From Halochromatium salexigens (GTDB lineage Bacteria > Pseudomonadota > Gammaproteobacteria > Chromatiales > Chromatiaceae): 46,341 bases of DNA. The translations under genes were made by a program, and so were the position numbers. Shown in pieces: positions 1 to 7,914 of this stretch. Each line of letters opens with the position of its first letter. The stretch's first letter is position 1. The notes under the pieces were generated by a model. The model saw only the letters and a program-made list of their open reading frames with translations, was not told the DNA's origin and did no database searches. The stretch covers positions 1 through 46,341 of the forward strand of contig NZ_NHSF01000013.1 in NCBI RefSeq assembly GCF_016653295.1, read 5' to 3'.

Positions 1-1
1 C

Positions 2-106
2 GTCAAACTCACCAAGAAGGCCATGCGAGAGGTCGAAGCGCGGCTACTGCGCAACCCCGATCTGCCGAAGTGGGATATCTTGATCAAGCCTGCCTGCTCG
101 GTATAA
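2..106 (+). pseudogene. 3' end of a transposase gene, family not assigned
   Basis: An open frame enters from the left edge and ends at TAA 104-106, giving the last 34 residues of a protein. It contains a basic stretch (KLTKKAMREVEARL) and ends with a PKWDILIKP-type tail, which looks like the C-terminus of a DDE transposase. I cannot assign the family with certainty. It abuts an oppositely oriented ISKra4-like fragment, so it is probably one layer of a nested insertion-sequence remnant. The rest of the gene would lie outside the window. Confidence 0.45.
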
Positions 107-129
107 CTGTTTCTGGAAATCACCTAAGT

Positions 130-696
130 CTCGCTGCACCGCGCGTACATTGAGCTGGGCATACTTGTGGCTGAGCTGGCTGGCAAAGCGCGGGGTGGCA
201 CCGCGGATGATCCGCGCCTGGTGCTCTAACGGGCAGTAGATGCGCCCGCCACGCGAGGTCTGGTAGACGTAGCGCTCGAGCTGCACGTCGCCATAGGGGC
301 TCTGGTAGACCTTCGGATGGCGGCCACGGGCGGTGAGCTTGGTCTCGCCGAGGCGCATCGGGCTGCCGTCGGTGTCAAAGCGCCCAAGGGCCTCCTCGGT
401 CGCACAACACCCCACGGCGTTGGTCGCCTCCAGAATGGCTTCCTCCATCTCCATCAGGCTGCCACTTAGGCGCACCGTCACCTCGACTGTCACTTCATCC
501 CCCGAACGTCTGACCACCTGCGTCACATTCGCCTCCCTAGTGCAACGCTGCCAAAGATTCGATACCACCAGAAAGTGCCAAGCTCCAATATCGACAATGG
601 TGTGAGTGGTCAGCATGTATCGGGACTTCAGCAGCGTTGCACTAGGCTCTGTTAAATCAGAAGGTTTCAGCGTACTCTTCAACGGAACATCATGGC
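130..696 (-). mobile_element. ISKra4-family transposase fragment (N-terminal part)
   Basis: The minus-strand translation contains the N-terminal block typical of ISKra4-family transposases: a VRLSGSLMEMEE segment, RFDTDGSP, a YQSPYGDVQLERYVYQT strand and the TPRFASQLSHKYA segment. Similarity stops after the RAVQRDL segment near base 130, so the DDE catalytic part is missing. The 5' portion is interrupted by a 111-bp inverted-repeat element at 536-646. The frame runs on upstream into an IS1634-type fragment, making one chimeric 354-residue open frame (44-1108). The fragment cannot encode an active transposase. Boundaries are approximate. Confidence 0.75.
536..646. repeat. 111-bp candidate MITE with 16-bp terminal inverted repeats
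   Basis: Bases 536-551 (CCTAGTGCAACGCTGC) are the exact reverse complement of 631-646. The trinucleotide CTC occurs just outside both ends (533-535 and 647-649), as expected for a 3-bp target duplication. The element sits inside the ISKra4-like coding fragment. Element plus duplication is 114 bp, exactly 38 codons, and contains no stop in the minus frame. Removing it rejoins the host frame as a plausible transposase N-terminus. The structure is seen directly; classing it as a MITE is inference. Confidence 0.7.
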
Positions 697-1108
697 AAGG
701 CCGCACCCCCTGCAGCCACTCCAGCAGCCCGAGCTTGCTGCTCGGCTCGGCCAGGCGGTTGAACACCATCGCGCGAATCAGCGCCTCGGCGTCGAATTGG
801 CGACGGGAGGAACGCAGTGCCCGACGCAGGGCCTCGCCCAGGCCCAGCTCCTGCCAGAGCTGATGCAGGGTCCAAACATCCCCGTAGCTGCGTGCAGTCT
901 CGAATACCGGCGCGCCTGGCAACGACTCCGGGCGCCCGACAGCGCGTTGCAGGCCGTGAATGAGGGGCTCGAGATCGCCCGCCTCGAGCTGATCGACTCG
1001 CCCGAGGCTGGCCACGACGCGCTGCTTCACCTTGCCGGCTGCATCCCGATAGCCTTCGACCAGCTGCAGGTAGCGCCGCGGGCCCGATTGGGTGATGCGC
1101 GTGTACAT
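697..1108 (-). mobile_element. IS1634-family (IS4-like) transposase, N-terminal fragment
   Basis: Starting at the ATG complementary to 1106-1108, about 137 residues match the N-terminal region of IS1634-type transposases: an MYTRITQSGPRRYLQLVEGY opening, a KQRVVASLGRVD segment, and an RAMVFNRLAEPSSKL helix followed by EWLQG. At about base 697 the similarity ends and the frame continues into the ISKra4-like fragment. The catalytic DDE domain is absent, so it is a dead remnant. No clear terminal inverted repeat was found upstream. Confidence 0.75.
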
Positions 1109-1667
1109 GGCAGGACCTTAGGCGATCCGTCAGCAGATAAGCAATCCGTGCATCCACCACCAAGTGACACAACGCAACGGGGGCGTGCTCCACGGCCACG
1201 ACCAGGCGTCGCTACCTGATAGGATCGTTGTACTAGGAGCCTCTCTCTCAGGTGGTACCCACAGCAACACGCAGCAGACTGTCGTGAAGGCAACCACTTA
1301 TCCTGTTCACGGCGGCCCAACCAGAGCCCTTCTAGTGGAGACCGAGCGCGACTTGCCCCAGTTAACAAGTCAACTGTTGTGACATTTTTTAAGATCCTGG
1401 GTCAAGGGAAACAGGGGGTTATGCCCCTAACTGTGGAACTTCGGCGTGGAGGACATCGCGATCTTGGACTCGCGCCTAATCGATGGGAAAATCAGTGCCC
1501 CTGCTTGCCACCTGCCAGTCTCGAGATTGCCATCTCTCGGGGTGTCCGAAGCGATGGCAGCGAATCGGGGATGAATCGAGTGAAGGGCATCTTCTTGGCG
1601 ATCTCTAGCCGAGCACAGCCATGCCCGGCGGGTTCATCTGCTGGGATGTGATCTGTGACATCGCTCC
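1109..1667. other. 559-bp stretch with no recognised gene
   Basis: This lies between the IS1634 fragment and the flhC fragment. Short open frames on both strands have no recognisable motif. It includes a run of T at about 1383-1388. I see no convincing promoter, RNA or repeat. Confidence 0.5.
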
Positions 1668-1980
1668 TCAGAGGTTTGAGTGACCCTGGGGCTGCGCTTC
1701 AACGGCCTCATCATCCTTTGCCACCCGCACGCCACCCCGGCGCCGCCAACCACCCCGTTGCTTGAGTCTGCAGATCGGACACTGCAGCGCGGTGCGCGAA
1801 AAGTCCGCGGCGAGGTAATGGATGTGGCACTGTCGGCAAAAGCGCCGCATGGCCAATCCGGTTGTCAGATCCCGGGCCAGCACCCAAGCCCCATTGATAT
1901 CAATCGGTGGTCCCAGCCGGCCACGAGCCACGACGCGATCCTGCTGCTCTAGGTACAACTCTTGCCAACAGGCCAGCCGC
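1668..1980 (-). pseudogene. flhC: flhC 3' fragment (flagellar master regulator subunit)
   Basis: The minus frame encodes about 100 residues resembling the C-terminal half of FlhC. A YLEQ segment is followed by an AWVLARDLTTGL helix and a zinc site of the type CRQC ... CPIC, matching the order in enterobacterial FlhC (LYLEQ, AWTLVRFVESGL, then two Cys pairs). The N-terminal half is absent, because upstream of about 1980 the open frame runs antisense to the start of the SOUL-protein gene. No flhD is nearby. FlhC works with FlhD to activate class II flagellar promoters; this fragment cannot be complete. A second fragment lies at 9640-9783. Confidence 0.65.
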
Positions 1981-1992
1981 ACGAGGACATTG

Positions 1993-2664
1993 ATGATGAA
2001 CAGGCACACCCAACGCTTGACGCGTATCACGCTGACGATGCTACTGACAGTTTGGGGAGGGCAAGCAATGGCCACCGAAGAACCGGCTTACGAGGTCGTC
2101 CGTGAAGGTCCAGGTTTTGAGCTCCGCCGCTATCAGCCGCAATTGCTCGCTGAAACCGAGGTCCAGGGCCGTTTCGACAAGGTCGGCAACAAGGCTTTTC
2201 GCATCCTCGCCGACTACATCTTCGGCAACAACCAGGCCGCCGAGAAGATCGCGATGACCGCACCCGTCACGCAACGCCCGTCGGCCAGCGACGATGACCA
2301 AGCCGGAACCCGGATCGAGATGACCGCCCCGGTGACGCAACGCCCCGCACAGACCGACGCCGACAGCTTCATCATTAGCTTCGTGATGCCGGAGCGCTTC
2401 ACGCTCGAGACCGTGCCGCGTCCCAACGATCCGCGCGTCACCCTCCGCGAAGAACCCGGTCGTCTCATGGCCGTGCTGCGTTACGCCGGCGGCTGGGGCG
2501 AATCCAACTACCGGAACCATGAGACGCAGCTGCTCGATGCGGTCCGTGCCGCTGGTCTGACCCCGGTTGGCGAACCCGTCTACGCCCGCTACAACTCGCC
2601 GTTCTCGCTGCCGTTCCTGCGCCGCAACGAGGTCATGGTCGAGGTCGTAGAGCCCGATCAGTGA
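1993..2664 (+). CDS. SOUL-family haem-binding protein, exported
   Basis: A 223-residue protein. The start at 1993 is chosen because a GAGGA-like ribosome site lies just upstream and a signal peptide follows (basic start, then ITLTMLLTVWGG, AMA cleavage region). The mature part shows SOUL/HBP features: YEVV..GPGFELRRY, an AFRILADYIFG segment, and EKIAMTAPVTQ, which is repeated as RIEMTAPVTQ. It ends with FSLPFLRRNEVMVEV. SOUL proteins bind haem or related tetrapyrroles; the bacterial role is usually unknown. The gene looks complete amid decayed neighbours. It begins immediately beside the broken end of the flhC fragment. Confidence 0.85.
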   Translation: MMNRHTQRLTRITLTMLLTVWGGQAMATEEPAYEVVREGPGFELRRYQPQLLAETEVQGRFDKVGNKAFRILADYIFGNNQAAEKIAMTAPVTQRPSASDDDQAGTRIEMTAPVTQRPAQTDADSFIISFVMPERFTLETVPRPNDPRVTLREEPGRLMAVLRYAGGWGESNYRNHETQLLDAVRAAGLTPVGEPVYARYNSPFSLPFLRRNEVMVEVVEPDQ

Positions 2665-3014
2665 GCCAACGCCCCTGCGCGGCGTCGAGCCTCAGTGCTC
2701 ACTGTCTCGACCCAGCCAAGACCGAGACCGTTGTCGGCTTCGCCACAGGCTCAGGCACGCTGAGTGGCGACATGCGGCTCACGATGGCGATGACATCCGG
2801 TCGCTCAACAACCGAGATGCCGCTGCTCCATCGATCACGATCCGCCTTCGCTTCAGCCACTTGAACCCTTTGGTCGCTCCTGTCTTCGGGATACCGGCCG
2901 GCACGCCGTTGATTGGCGCGGGTCTTGCTGATGAATTTGCTCAAATCGACGGGCTGATGATCAAGACACTCACCAAGGCTCCCAACGGAGCGACACGCAC
3001 TCGACGGGGGCCGT
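2665..3014. other. 350-bp stretch with no recognised gene
   Basis: This lies between the SOUL-protein gene and the flavodoxin fragment. Open frames here have no motif I recognise. A short G-rich stretch (about 3005-3010) precedes the flavodoxin ATG at 3015 and may serve as its ribosome site. Confidence 0.45.
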
Positions 3015-3308
3015 ATGCGTCAGATCGGCATCTTCTTTGGAACGGATTCCGGCACCACCCGACTGATCGCGAAGAAGATCGCAAAGGCGATCAAGGCGCG
3101 CCACGGAGAGGACCTGGTCGCCAAACCGCTGAACGTCAATCGCGCCAGTGCTGATGACCTGCTGGCCTTCAAGGCACTGATCCTCGGTACGCCCACCGAT
3201 GGCGAAGGCGTGCTCCCCGGCAAGGCCAACGATACCGACGAGGCCGCTTGGCTGGACGAGATCCTTCCGCTATTGCTCGAGGTCTGCGAAGCGCCGGTAC
3301 CCGCCTAG
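3015..3308 (+). pseudogene. Truncated long-chain flavodoxin (FldA/NifF type)
   Basis: The 97 residues begin with IGIFFGTDSGTTRLIAKKIA, the FMN-phosphate-binding loop of flavodoxins (usual form T/S-x-T-G/T-x-T). They continue to LILGTPTDGEG, the first isoalloxazine loop. Long-chain flavodoxins are about 170-180 residues; here the second FMN loop and the C-terminal half are missing, and the frame ends shortly after AAWLDEILP. Flavodoxins carry electrons, for example to nitrogenase or to reductases. The next frame belongs to an unrelated Fe-S oxidoreductase remnant, so the loss looks like a deletion rather than a simple frameshift. Confidence 0.7.
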
Positions 3309-3365
3309 TCCCGTTCGAGTTATCGCTGTGCACTGCCCATCCATTCGGTCGGAGTTGGTCATCTC

Positions 3366-4073
3366 ATGAAGACAGCGCTGGACTGGTCCGCCTACCAGGA
3401 TGTCGGCATGGGCGACGCCTATGCGGACATCCCGCGCCACGGTGGTGACTTCGCCAAGGCCGTCGCGGTCTGCATCAACAGCCGCCAGTGCGAGGCCGAG
3501 ACCCGCAAGGGGGTCATGTGTCCGAGCTTTCGCGTCACCGGCGATCCGGCCCTCTCCACCGGTGGGCGAGTGCGGCTGTTGAAGGCCGCCCTCAATGCCG
3601 GCTCGGCCGACGCTCACCCGGCCGATGCGGTTCAACGCGAGGCCAGCCTGCTCGATGCGGCCCTCGCCGACCCAACCCTCGCCCGCCCCATGGATCTGTG
3701 CGTCGGCTGCAAGCGCGAGTGCGAGATGGCCGGCACCTTCGGCCTGGAACAGGAGCACGCCGACCTGTCCCGACAGATGGCCGAGCTGGCCTTGCTGCCG
3801 CAACTGCGCGCCAACCCGAGCGCGCCCGTCATCGCCAACGGCTTCTCCTGTCGGCAGCAGATGCGCGCCCATACGGCGCAACGCCCTCGCCATCTGGCGC
3901 AGGTGCTTGCCGATGCGCTGGAGCTGGATCGGGAAACGGAACCGCAGCAGGAGGTCGCTACGCAGCAGGCTGTCGAACAGAACAGAGCAACACAGAACGG
4001 CAGGGTTTGGCTCCGGCATCATGGCGTCGCACGGGCAAAGCAGGGCCGAATGGGCCAGGTGACTGACCGATGA
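3366..4073 (+). pseudogene. Remnant of an FAD-linked oxidase / Fe-S oxidoreductase, internally deleted
   Basis: The open frame (235 residues) carries only pieces of the C-terminal half of large FAD-linked oxidases of the D-lactate-dehydrogenase/GlpC-fused type. These are a first cluster segment (CINSRQCEAET..VMCPSF), a GRVRLLKAALNAG helix, a second cluster start (DLCVGCK), then a jump to GTFGLEQEHADLSRQMAELA and VIANGFSCRQQ, which normally lie several hundred residues further on. The N-terminal FAD domain and the central CCG region are absent, and the second 4Fe-4S motif is incomplete (CVGCKREC without the usual CP). The frame stays open across the joint. The stop overlaps the ATG of the Rieske gene by 4 bases. 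I call it a pseudogene, although a shortened product could be made. Confidence 0.65.
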
Positions 4074-4465
4074 ACACAGCATCAACCCTCAACAGGTCCG
4101 CGCGCGACCGACGCAAGCTGCTGGTCTGTGACAGCGCTGAACTGGCGGATCGCCAGCATCACATCATCCCCTTGCTGTTCAAGAAGCACCCGCAGACCGC
4201 GATCGTGCTGCGCTACGAGGACCAGGTCTACGCCTATCTGAATCAATGCGTGCACATGGTGCGGCGCCTGGACTGCGTGCACGACGCCGTCTTCGATGAA
4301 CAGCAAGGGCACCTGCGCTGCTCCATGCATGGCATTACCTTCGATCCGGCCTCGGGCGAATCCTTGAGCGTGCTCTGCTCCGGCGAGCGACTCGAGCCCC
4401 TGCGCTGCCAGGAGATCGATGGACAGGTCTACCTCATCGATAAACGCGTGACAGCGCTGATGTAG
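4070..4465 (+). CDS. Rieske-type [2Fe-2S] protein
   Basis: A 131-residue soluble protein with a single Rieske domain. The cluster ligands are visible as CVH at about residues 59-61 and CSMH at about 83-86, followed by GITFDPASG, the usual H-G-x-x-F/Y-x-x-x-x-G pattern. There is no signal peptide, so it is probably a cytoplasmic electron-transfer or ferredoxin-like subunit. Its ATG overlaps the stop of the preceding oxidoreductase remnant (ATGA), suggesting an earlier operon of flavodoxin, Fe-S oxidase and Rieske protein. The two upstream genes are broken, so its partner may be lost. Apparently intact. Confidence 0.75.
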   Translation: MNTASTLNRSARDRRKLLVCDSAELADRQHHIIPLLFKKHPQTAIVLRYEDQVYAYLNQCVHMVRRLDCVHDAVFDEQQGHLRCSMHGITFDPASGESLSVLCSGERLEPLRCQEIDGQVYLIDKRVTALM

Positions 4466-4541
4466 ACAGGGCAACCTCTGATGCATCAGACCTTGGGCGC
4501 GGGCAAGCGACTCGAGCCGGACCGCTGTGAAGCCAAGCCGA

Positions 4542-5729
4542 TCAACGCCGTCGGAGCAGGCGCTCAACACCCCGACGCAGCCCGTCGGCGAGGAACGGCA
4601 TCAGCCGGCCCTTGTCCCAGAGGATGCGCGCGAACAGGGCATTGCGATCGCGCGGCGGGCGCGGGCGCGTCGCACGCGGCACCAGGGTCAACGCACCTTG
4701 CTCGCACGCCTGCAGGCAGGCACCGCAGCCGAGACAGACCTCAGCGTCCACCTGCGCCCAGCGCTGCGCCTTGGGCAGCGCACGGGCATCGTCGGCCAGG
4801 CCGATGCACTTGGCATTGCAGGCACGCAGACAGGCGCCGCAGTAGTCGCAGCGCGCGGGATCGACCTCGGCGAGAAAGGGCGTCTTGGCGATGCCCTCGT
4901 GAAAACCCATCTGCACGCCGGCCAACAGCTCGCAGCAACAACGACAGCAGTTGCAGAGAAATGACGGCTGCTCACGAATGTTATCGGTGATGTGCGTCAG
5001 CCCAAGCGCACGCGCCCGGTCGAGGATCGCCAGCATCTGCTCGGCACTGCGCGGCTCGGCCATGCCGCGGCGCACCAGGAAGCGCGCACCCTCGCCGAGC
5101 ACCATGCAGATTTCCTCGACCGGCGCGCCTTGTTGGCAGGTCTTGCCCTCGTGCGACCGCTTGTGCCGGCAGAAGCACAGCGTCACTGCGTGGAACTCGG
5201 CGTTCTGGATGATCTGACGGGCATCTTCCCAAGGGGTGATGCGTGACTGCACCGAAATCTGATCCTCATAGACCAGCGCCCGCGTCAACGGCCAGCGGCT
5301 GCCGAAGAACTCACCGGCCTGTCCGTCTTTACCCTGTTCGCGCAGGTACTCCGACATCAGCCGGGCCAGCTCCGCCTGGGGCAGATCGCCGCGATCGCGC
5401 ATGAAGCTGAACTCCATGAAACCGATCAGCCCCGGCACCAACAGATAGTAGGTCTCATGCCCCACTGGCAGATCCATCACCAGCCCCTTGTTGGCCATGG
5501 ATTCGAGAATCCCATCCAGCTCGGCCGCCGGCAGGCCGGTGCGCTCGACCAGCTCAGCCCGGGTGGCCTCGGTCAGTGGAAAGCGCGCCGCCACCTCGGC
5601 CTCACGCGGATCGAACAGCAGCGCGAGGATCTGACGCAGGCGTGGACTGTCGACCAGGCCCACCGGGTAGCGGTTGATGCGGTCGATCAGCGGCACCAGG
5701 GCCGATTTGTCGTTCAGCAGGTGTCCCAT
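4542..5729 (-). CDS. Winged-helix / 4Fe-4S dicluster protein
   Basis: A 395-residue protein. The N-terminal 130 residues resemble a winged-helix domain (ATRAELVERTGLPAAELDGI, then a MANKGLVMDL wing). The middle has CFCRHKRSHEGKTC (about residue 180) and CNCCRCCCELL (about 258), both Cys-rich. The C-terminal part has two ferredoxin motifs, CDYCGACLRAC (about 291) and CLGCGACLQAC (about 335). This order matches a family common in anaerobes, annotated only as 4Fe-4S binding protein. The second motifs lack the usual CP. Start ATG is preceded by AAGAGG about 7 bases upstream. No partner is evident; a redox-sensing role is inference. Convergent with the Rieske gene. Confidence 0.75.
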   Translation of the reverse strand: MGHLLNDKSALVPLIDRINRYPVGLVDSPRLRQILALLFDPREAEVAARFPLTEATRAELVERTGLPAAELDGILESMANKGLVMDLPVGHETYYLLVPGLIGFMEFSFMRDRGDLPQAELARLMSEYLREQGKDGQAGEFFGSRWPLTRALVYEDQISVQSRITPWEDARQIIQNAEFHAVTLCFCRHKRSHEGKTCQQGAPVEEICMVLGEGARFLVRRGMAEPRSAEQMLAILDRARALGLTHITDNIREQPSFLCNCCRCCCELLAGVQMGFHEGIAKTPFLAEVDPARCDYCGACLRACNAKCIGLADDARALPKAQRWAQVDAEVCLGCGACLQACEQGALTLVPRATRPRPPRDRNALFARILWDKGRLMPFLADGLRRGVERLLRRR

Positions 5730-5959
5730 AGTGAGGCCTCTTGCGCAAACACTGTCCGATGCGGCGTGATGTCAGTCCCAGAGCGGTGTTGATCGGGCCC
5801 CCCTGATCGTCCGGGAGCCTAGACGACATCCGTGGCGGTTCGCCCGCAGGCATGGCGGCGGCGCATCGGCAACCCCTGGTGCTGAACAGGACCGCGCCGG
5901 CCAGGCCTGATAGGCTGCATCCCATCCAGCGGTTGGTCCAGAGTACGCGTTTGACTTCC

Positions 5960-6349
5960 ATGACGACCCTGTTCTCGATCATCGAATCTCCCAGTCATCC
6001 CCGGCTCGACGCGCTCTACCAGCACTTGGGCATCACCCAGATCAAGCTCCCATCCCAGCGCAAGGCCCTGCAGGCGCTCAAGCGCAGCGCGCCGGACTGG
6101 GTGGTGGCCGAATTCTTCTACGGCTTCGGTAATAATTATGCCGGTGCCAATGTCTGCAACCTTGATGTGTTCCTTGCCAGCCTGAGCAAGCAGGCGCCGG
6201 AAACACGGGTCATCGTCCTGGTCAGCAAAGAGCAGGCGCAGTACGTCCCGCTGCTCGCCGAGCGGTTTCCACTCCATGCGGTCTTGACGCTGCCCGTGAC
6301 CGAGGCGGATGTCGACACCGTCCTGCGTGCTGATGTGGCATCCCAATGA
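5960..6349 (+). CDS. Conserved-looking protein of unknown function
   Basis: A 129-residue soluble protein with no motif I recognise. The start at 5960 gives MTTLFSIIESPSHP; the frame is open further upstream but without a better start. Alternating hydrophobic segments (RVIVLVSKE, HAVLTLPV) suggest an alpha/beta fold, perhaps receiver- or Rossmann-like. The stop overlaps the ATG of the HugZ-like gene (ATGA at 6346-6349), so the two are probably translationally coupled with the Cys-rich small gene at 6810. A function linked to haem or iron handling would be only guilt by association. Confidence 0.55.
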   Translation: MTTLFSIIESPSHPRLDALYQHLGITQIKLPSQRKALQALKRSAPDWVVAEFFYGFGNNYAGANVCNLDVFLASLSKQAPETRVIVLVSKEQAQYVPLLAERFPLHAVLTLPVTEADVDTVLRADVASQ

Positions 6350-6807
6350 CAGACCATGACCAACAGGCCGCCGCAGCCCGCCAGGTGCTGGCCGGCAGCT
6401 TCCATGGCGTCCTCTCGACCCATTCCTTGGAACTGGCCGGCTATCCGTTCGGCTCGGTCGTGCCCTATGTCCTGGATCAGGAAGGGCGGCCGCTGCTCTT
6501 GCTGAGCCCGCTGTCGCAACACACCAAGCATCTCGAGGCCGACAGCCGCTGCGGGCTGACGCTGCTCGAAGAGAGCGAGGGCGATGTCCAGCAACGTGGC
6601 CGCCTGAGCGCCGTCGGCAAGGTCACGCCATGCGGCGCTGACGCCGATGGCGAGGACGACGTCGCCATGATCGGCATCGACGCCGAGGGCATCGATGTCC
6701 GGGTGGCCGATCGCCTTCGCCGCATCCCCCTGTTGCGCCCGATCGGCTCGCCCGCAGAAGCGCGTGAGGTCCTCGTCGCGATGGCCACTCAACCTGAAGG
6801 AGACTAA
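6346..6807 (+). pseudogene. HugZ-like haem-utilisation protein with an internal deletion
   Basis: A 153-residue frame. The first about 95 residues match the split-barrel (PNPOx-like) N-terminus of HugZ proteins: GVLSTHSLELAGYPFGSVV, then HTKHLEADSRCGLTLLE and QQRGRLSAVG. The last about 45 match the C-terminal DUF2470-type end: DDVAMIGIDAEGIDVRVAD and AREVLVAMA. HugZ family members are commonly near 240 residues. The part normally between, including the remaining barrel strands and the HMNxDH-type motif, is missing, yet the frame is kept. It is either a functional minimal form or, more likely, an in-frame deletion allele. Coupled by ATGA overlap to the upstream gene. Confidence 0.6.
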
Positions 6808-6809
6808 GC

Positions 6810-7037
6810 ATGCCCCGCTTTGAGCCCTGCCACGGCAAGGACGCCTGTCGAGACGATGGCGAACGCTGTCTGACCTGCGGTCGACCCTTGAGCGAGATCG
6901 CTCGACTGCGGGCGGGCATCGATGAACTGGCCAGTCTGGCGCTGGACGCCGGTTACGAGAACAGCGAGGAGTATGCCGCCTACATCGCGCGCAAGCTGCT
7001 CAAGACCATTCACCATCGTCGGGAACAGTTGTCATGA
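6810..7037 (+). CDS. Small Cys-rich protein of unknown function (DUF1289-like N-terminus)
   Basis: A 75-residue protein two bases after the HugZ-like gene. The N-terminus has CHGKDAC and CLTCGRPLSEIARL, resembling the CxxxC...CxxCGRTxxEI pattern of DUF1289 proteins. It is followed by a helical tail (YENSEEYAAYIARKLL). Four Cys could bind zinc or an Fe-S cluster. It belongs to a tight run with the genes at 5960 and 6346. Its stop overlaps an ATG of a further short frame at 7034 (ATGA). Confidence 0.6.
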   Translation: MPRFEPCHGKDACRDDGERCLTCGRPLSEIARLRAGIDELASLALDAGYENSEEYAAYIARKLLKTIHHRREQLS

Positions 7038-7156
7038 GCCGTTCCCTGATCGATCCTGACGACACCAACATTTCCCAGGCGGTCACGATCACCGGAATGG
7101 GTGGTCACGTTCGTCAGAATGCGCAAGCGCTGAGGCGATGGTGGTCAATCGCCTGA
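7034..7156 (+). pseudogene. 40-residue frame, probable 5' stub of a lost gene
   Basis: ATG 7034 overlaps the stop of the preceding gene by 4 bases, as in the two joints upstream. The frame reads 40 residues to TGA 7154-7156 and has no recognisable domain. The overlap suggests a real coupled start whose gene was cut off; the CPBP fragment begins immediately after on the other strand. Confidence 0.35.
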
Positions 7157-7555
7157 GTGTTGACCTGCCGGTATGACCTCGGTCACGGCGCCTTCGCGAC
7201 GGAACAGGGTGTCACAGTTCCACCACACGACGATGATGGCGACAGCGACGAGCATCGCTGTATCCCAGGGTTGCGCATCTGGCCAGAATGGATTGATGAG
7301 CTGCCAGTGGAACAGCATCGGCCACAGCAGGCTGCCCTGTGTCTGGTTGAACAGCGGCGTGACCAGCACCGCCAGCACGACATTGCCAACGAAAAACGCA
7401 AGGAAGTTCCAATCGGCGAAGACGGTGCTCGAGAGAAAGAAGGCCGGCAGGTGCCACAAGCCCCAGGTCGCGCCGATGAGCGCTCCGGCCCAGAGAGGCG
7501 CCATGTGCCGCTGGAGCAAGGGTTGCGCCACGCCGCGCCAACCGAATTCCTCCAT
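7145..7555 (-). pseudogene. CPBP-family intramembrane protease, C-terminal fragment
   Basis: The frame carries all three CPBP (Abi/CAAX protease) motifs: EEFGWRG at the start, then a hydrophobic segment with WGLWHLP, then FHWQLINP. Full-length CPBP proteins have about 220-280 residues, with several membrane helices before the EE motif. Here only 136 residues remain, and six codons upstream of the listed ATG there is an in-frame TGA (7574-7576) after a few residues (LLFLGP) that still fit the family. The N-terminal half is therefore gone and the gene is most likely dead. Confidence 0.65.
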
Positions 7556-7574
7556 GGGACCGAGAAAGAGCAGT

Positions 7575-7911
7575 CAGTCAGTTGGAAGCGCTCTCCTGGC
7601 GGTCGCGAAAGGTGAAGCCAACGCGGCAAGCGTGGCCGAGATCGCCAGCCTGCTCGATCCGGTGGTGAATCACATCAAGTGCGGTTAACATCAACCTGGT
7701 CATCGGCGCCAATGAAAACACCGACGCCTTGTTCCGCGCCATTCCCGAGCGGCAGTCGAACCCCGGAATCGACGATGGACGAGTGATCGACGCATCTGAT
7801 CTTGCACGGATTCTGGACGCCAACCGCTGCGATTCCGTGGAGCGACGTCCGTTCCGCGTTGGCGATCCGGACATCGAGCCGCTCATCGACTTCGTCCGAG
7901 AGGGCAACATC
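7575..7911 (+). pseudogene. Unidentified decayed coding remnant
   Basis: Two adjoining plus frames seem to belong to one lost protein. The first ends DPVVNHIKCG then TAA (7686-7688); the second, shifted by one, continues AVNINLVIGANENTDALFRAIPERQ and so on up to the GNAT start. The helical, charged text looks like real protein broken by a frameshift. I do not recognise the family. Confidence 0.3.
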
Positions 7912-7914
7912 AGC

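Noticed and set aside
4498-4530. Partial repeat of the Rieske gene 3' end downstream of its stop
   Set aside because: Only about a dozen consecutive bases match (GCGACTCGAGCC); too short to support duplication.
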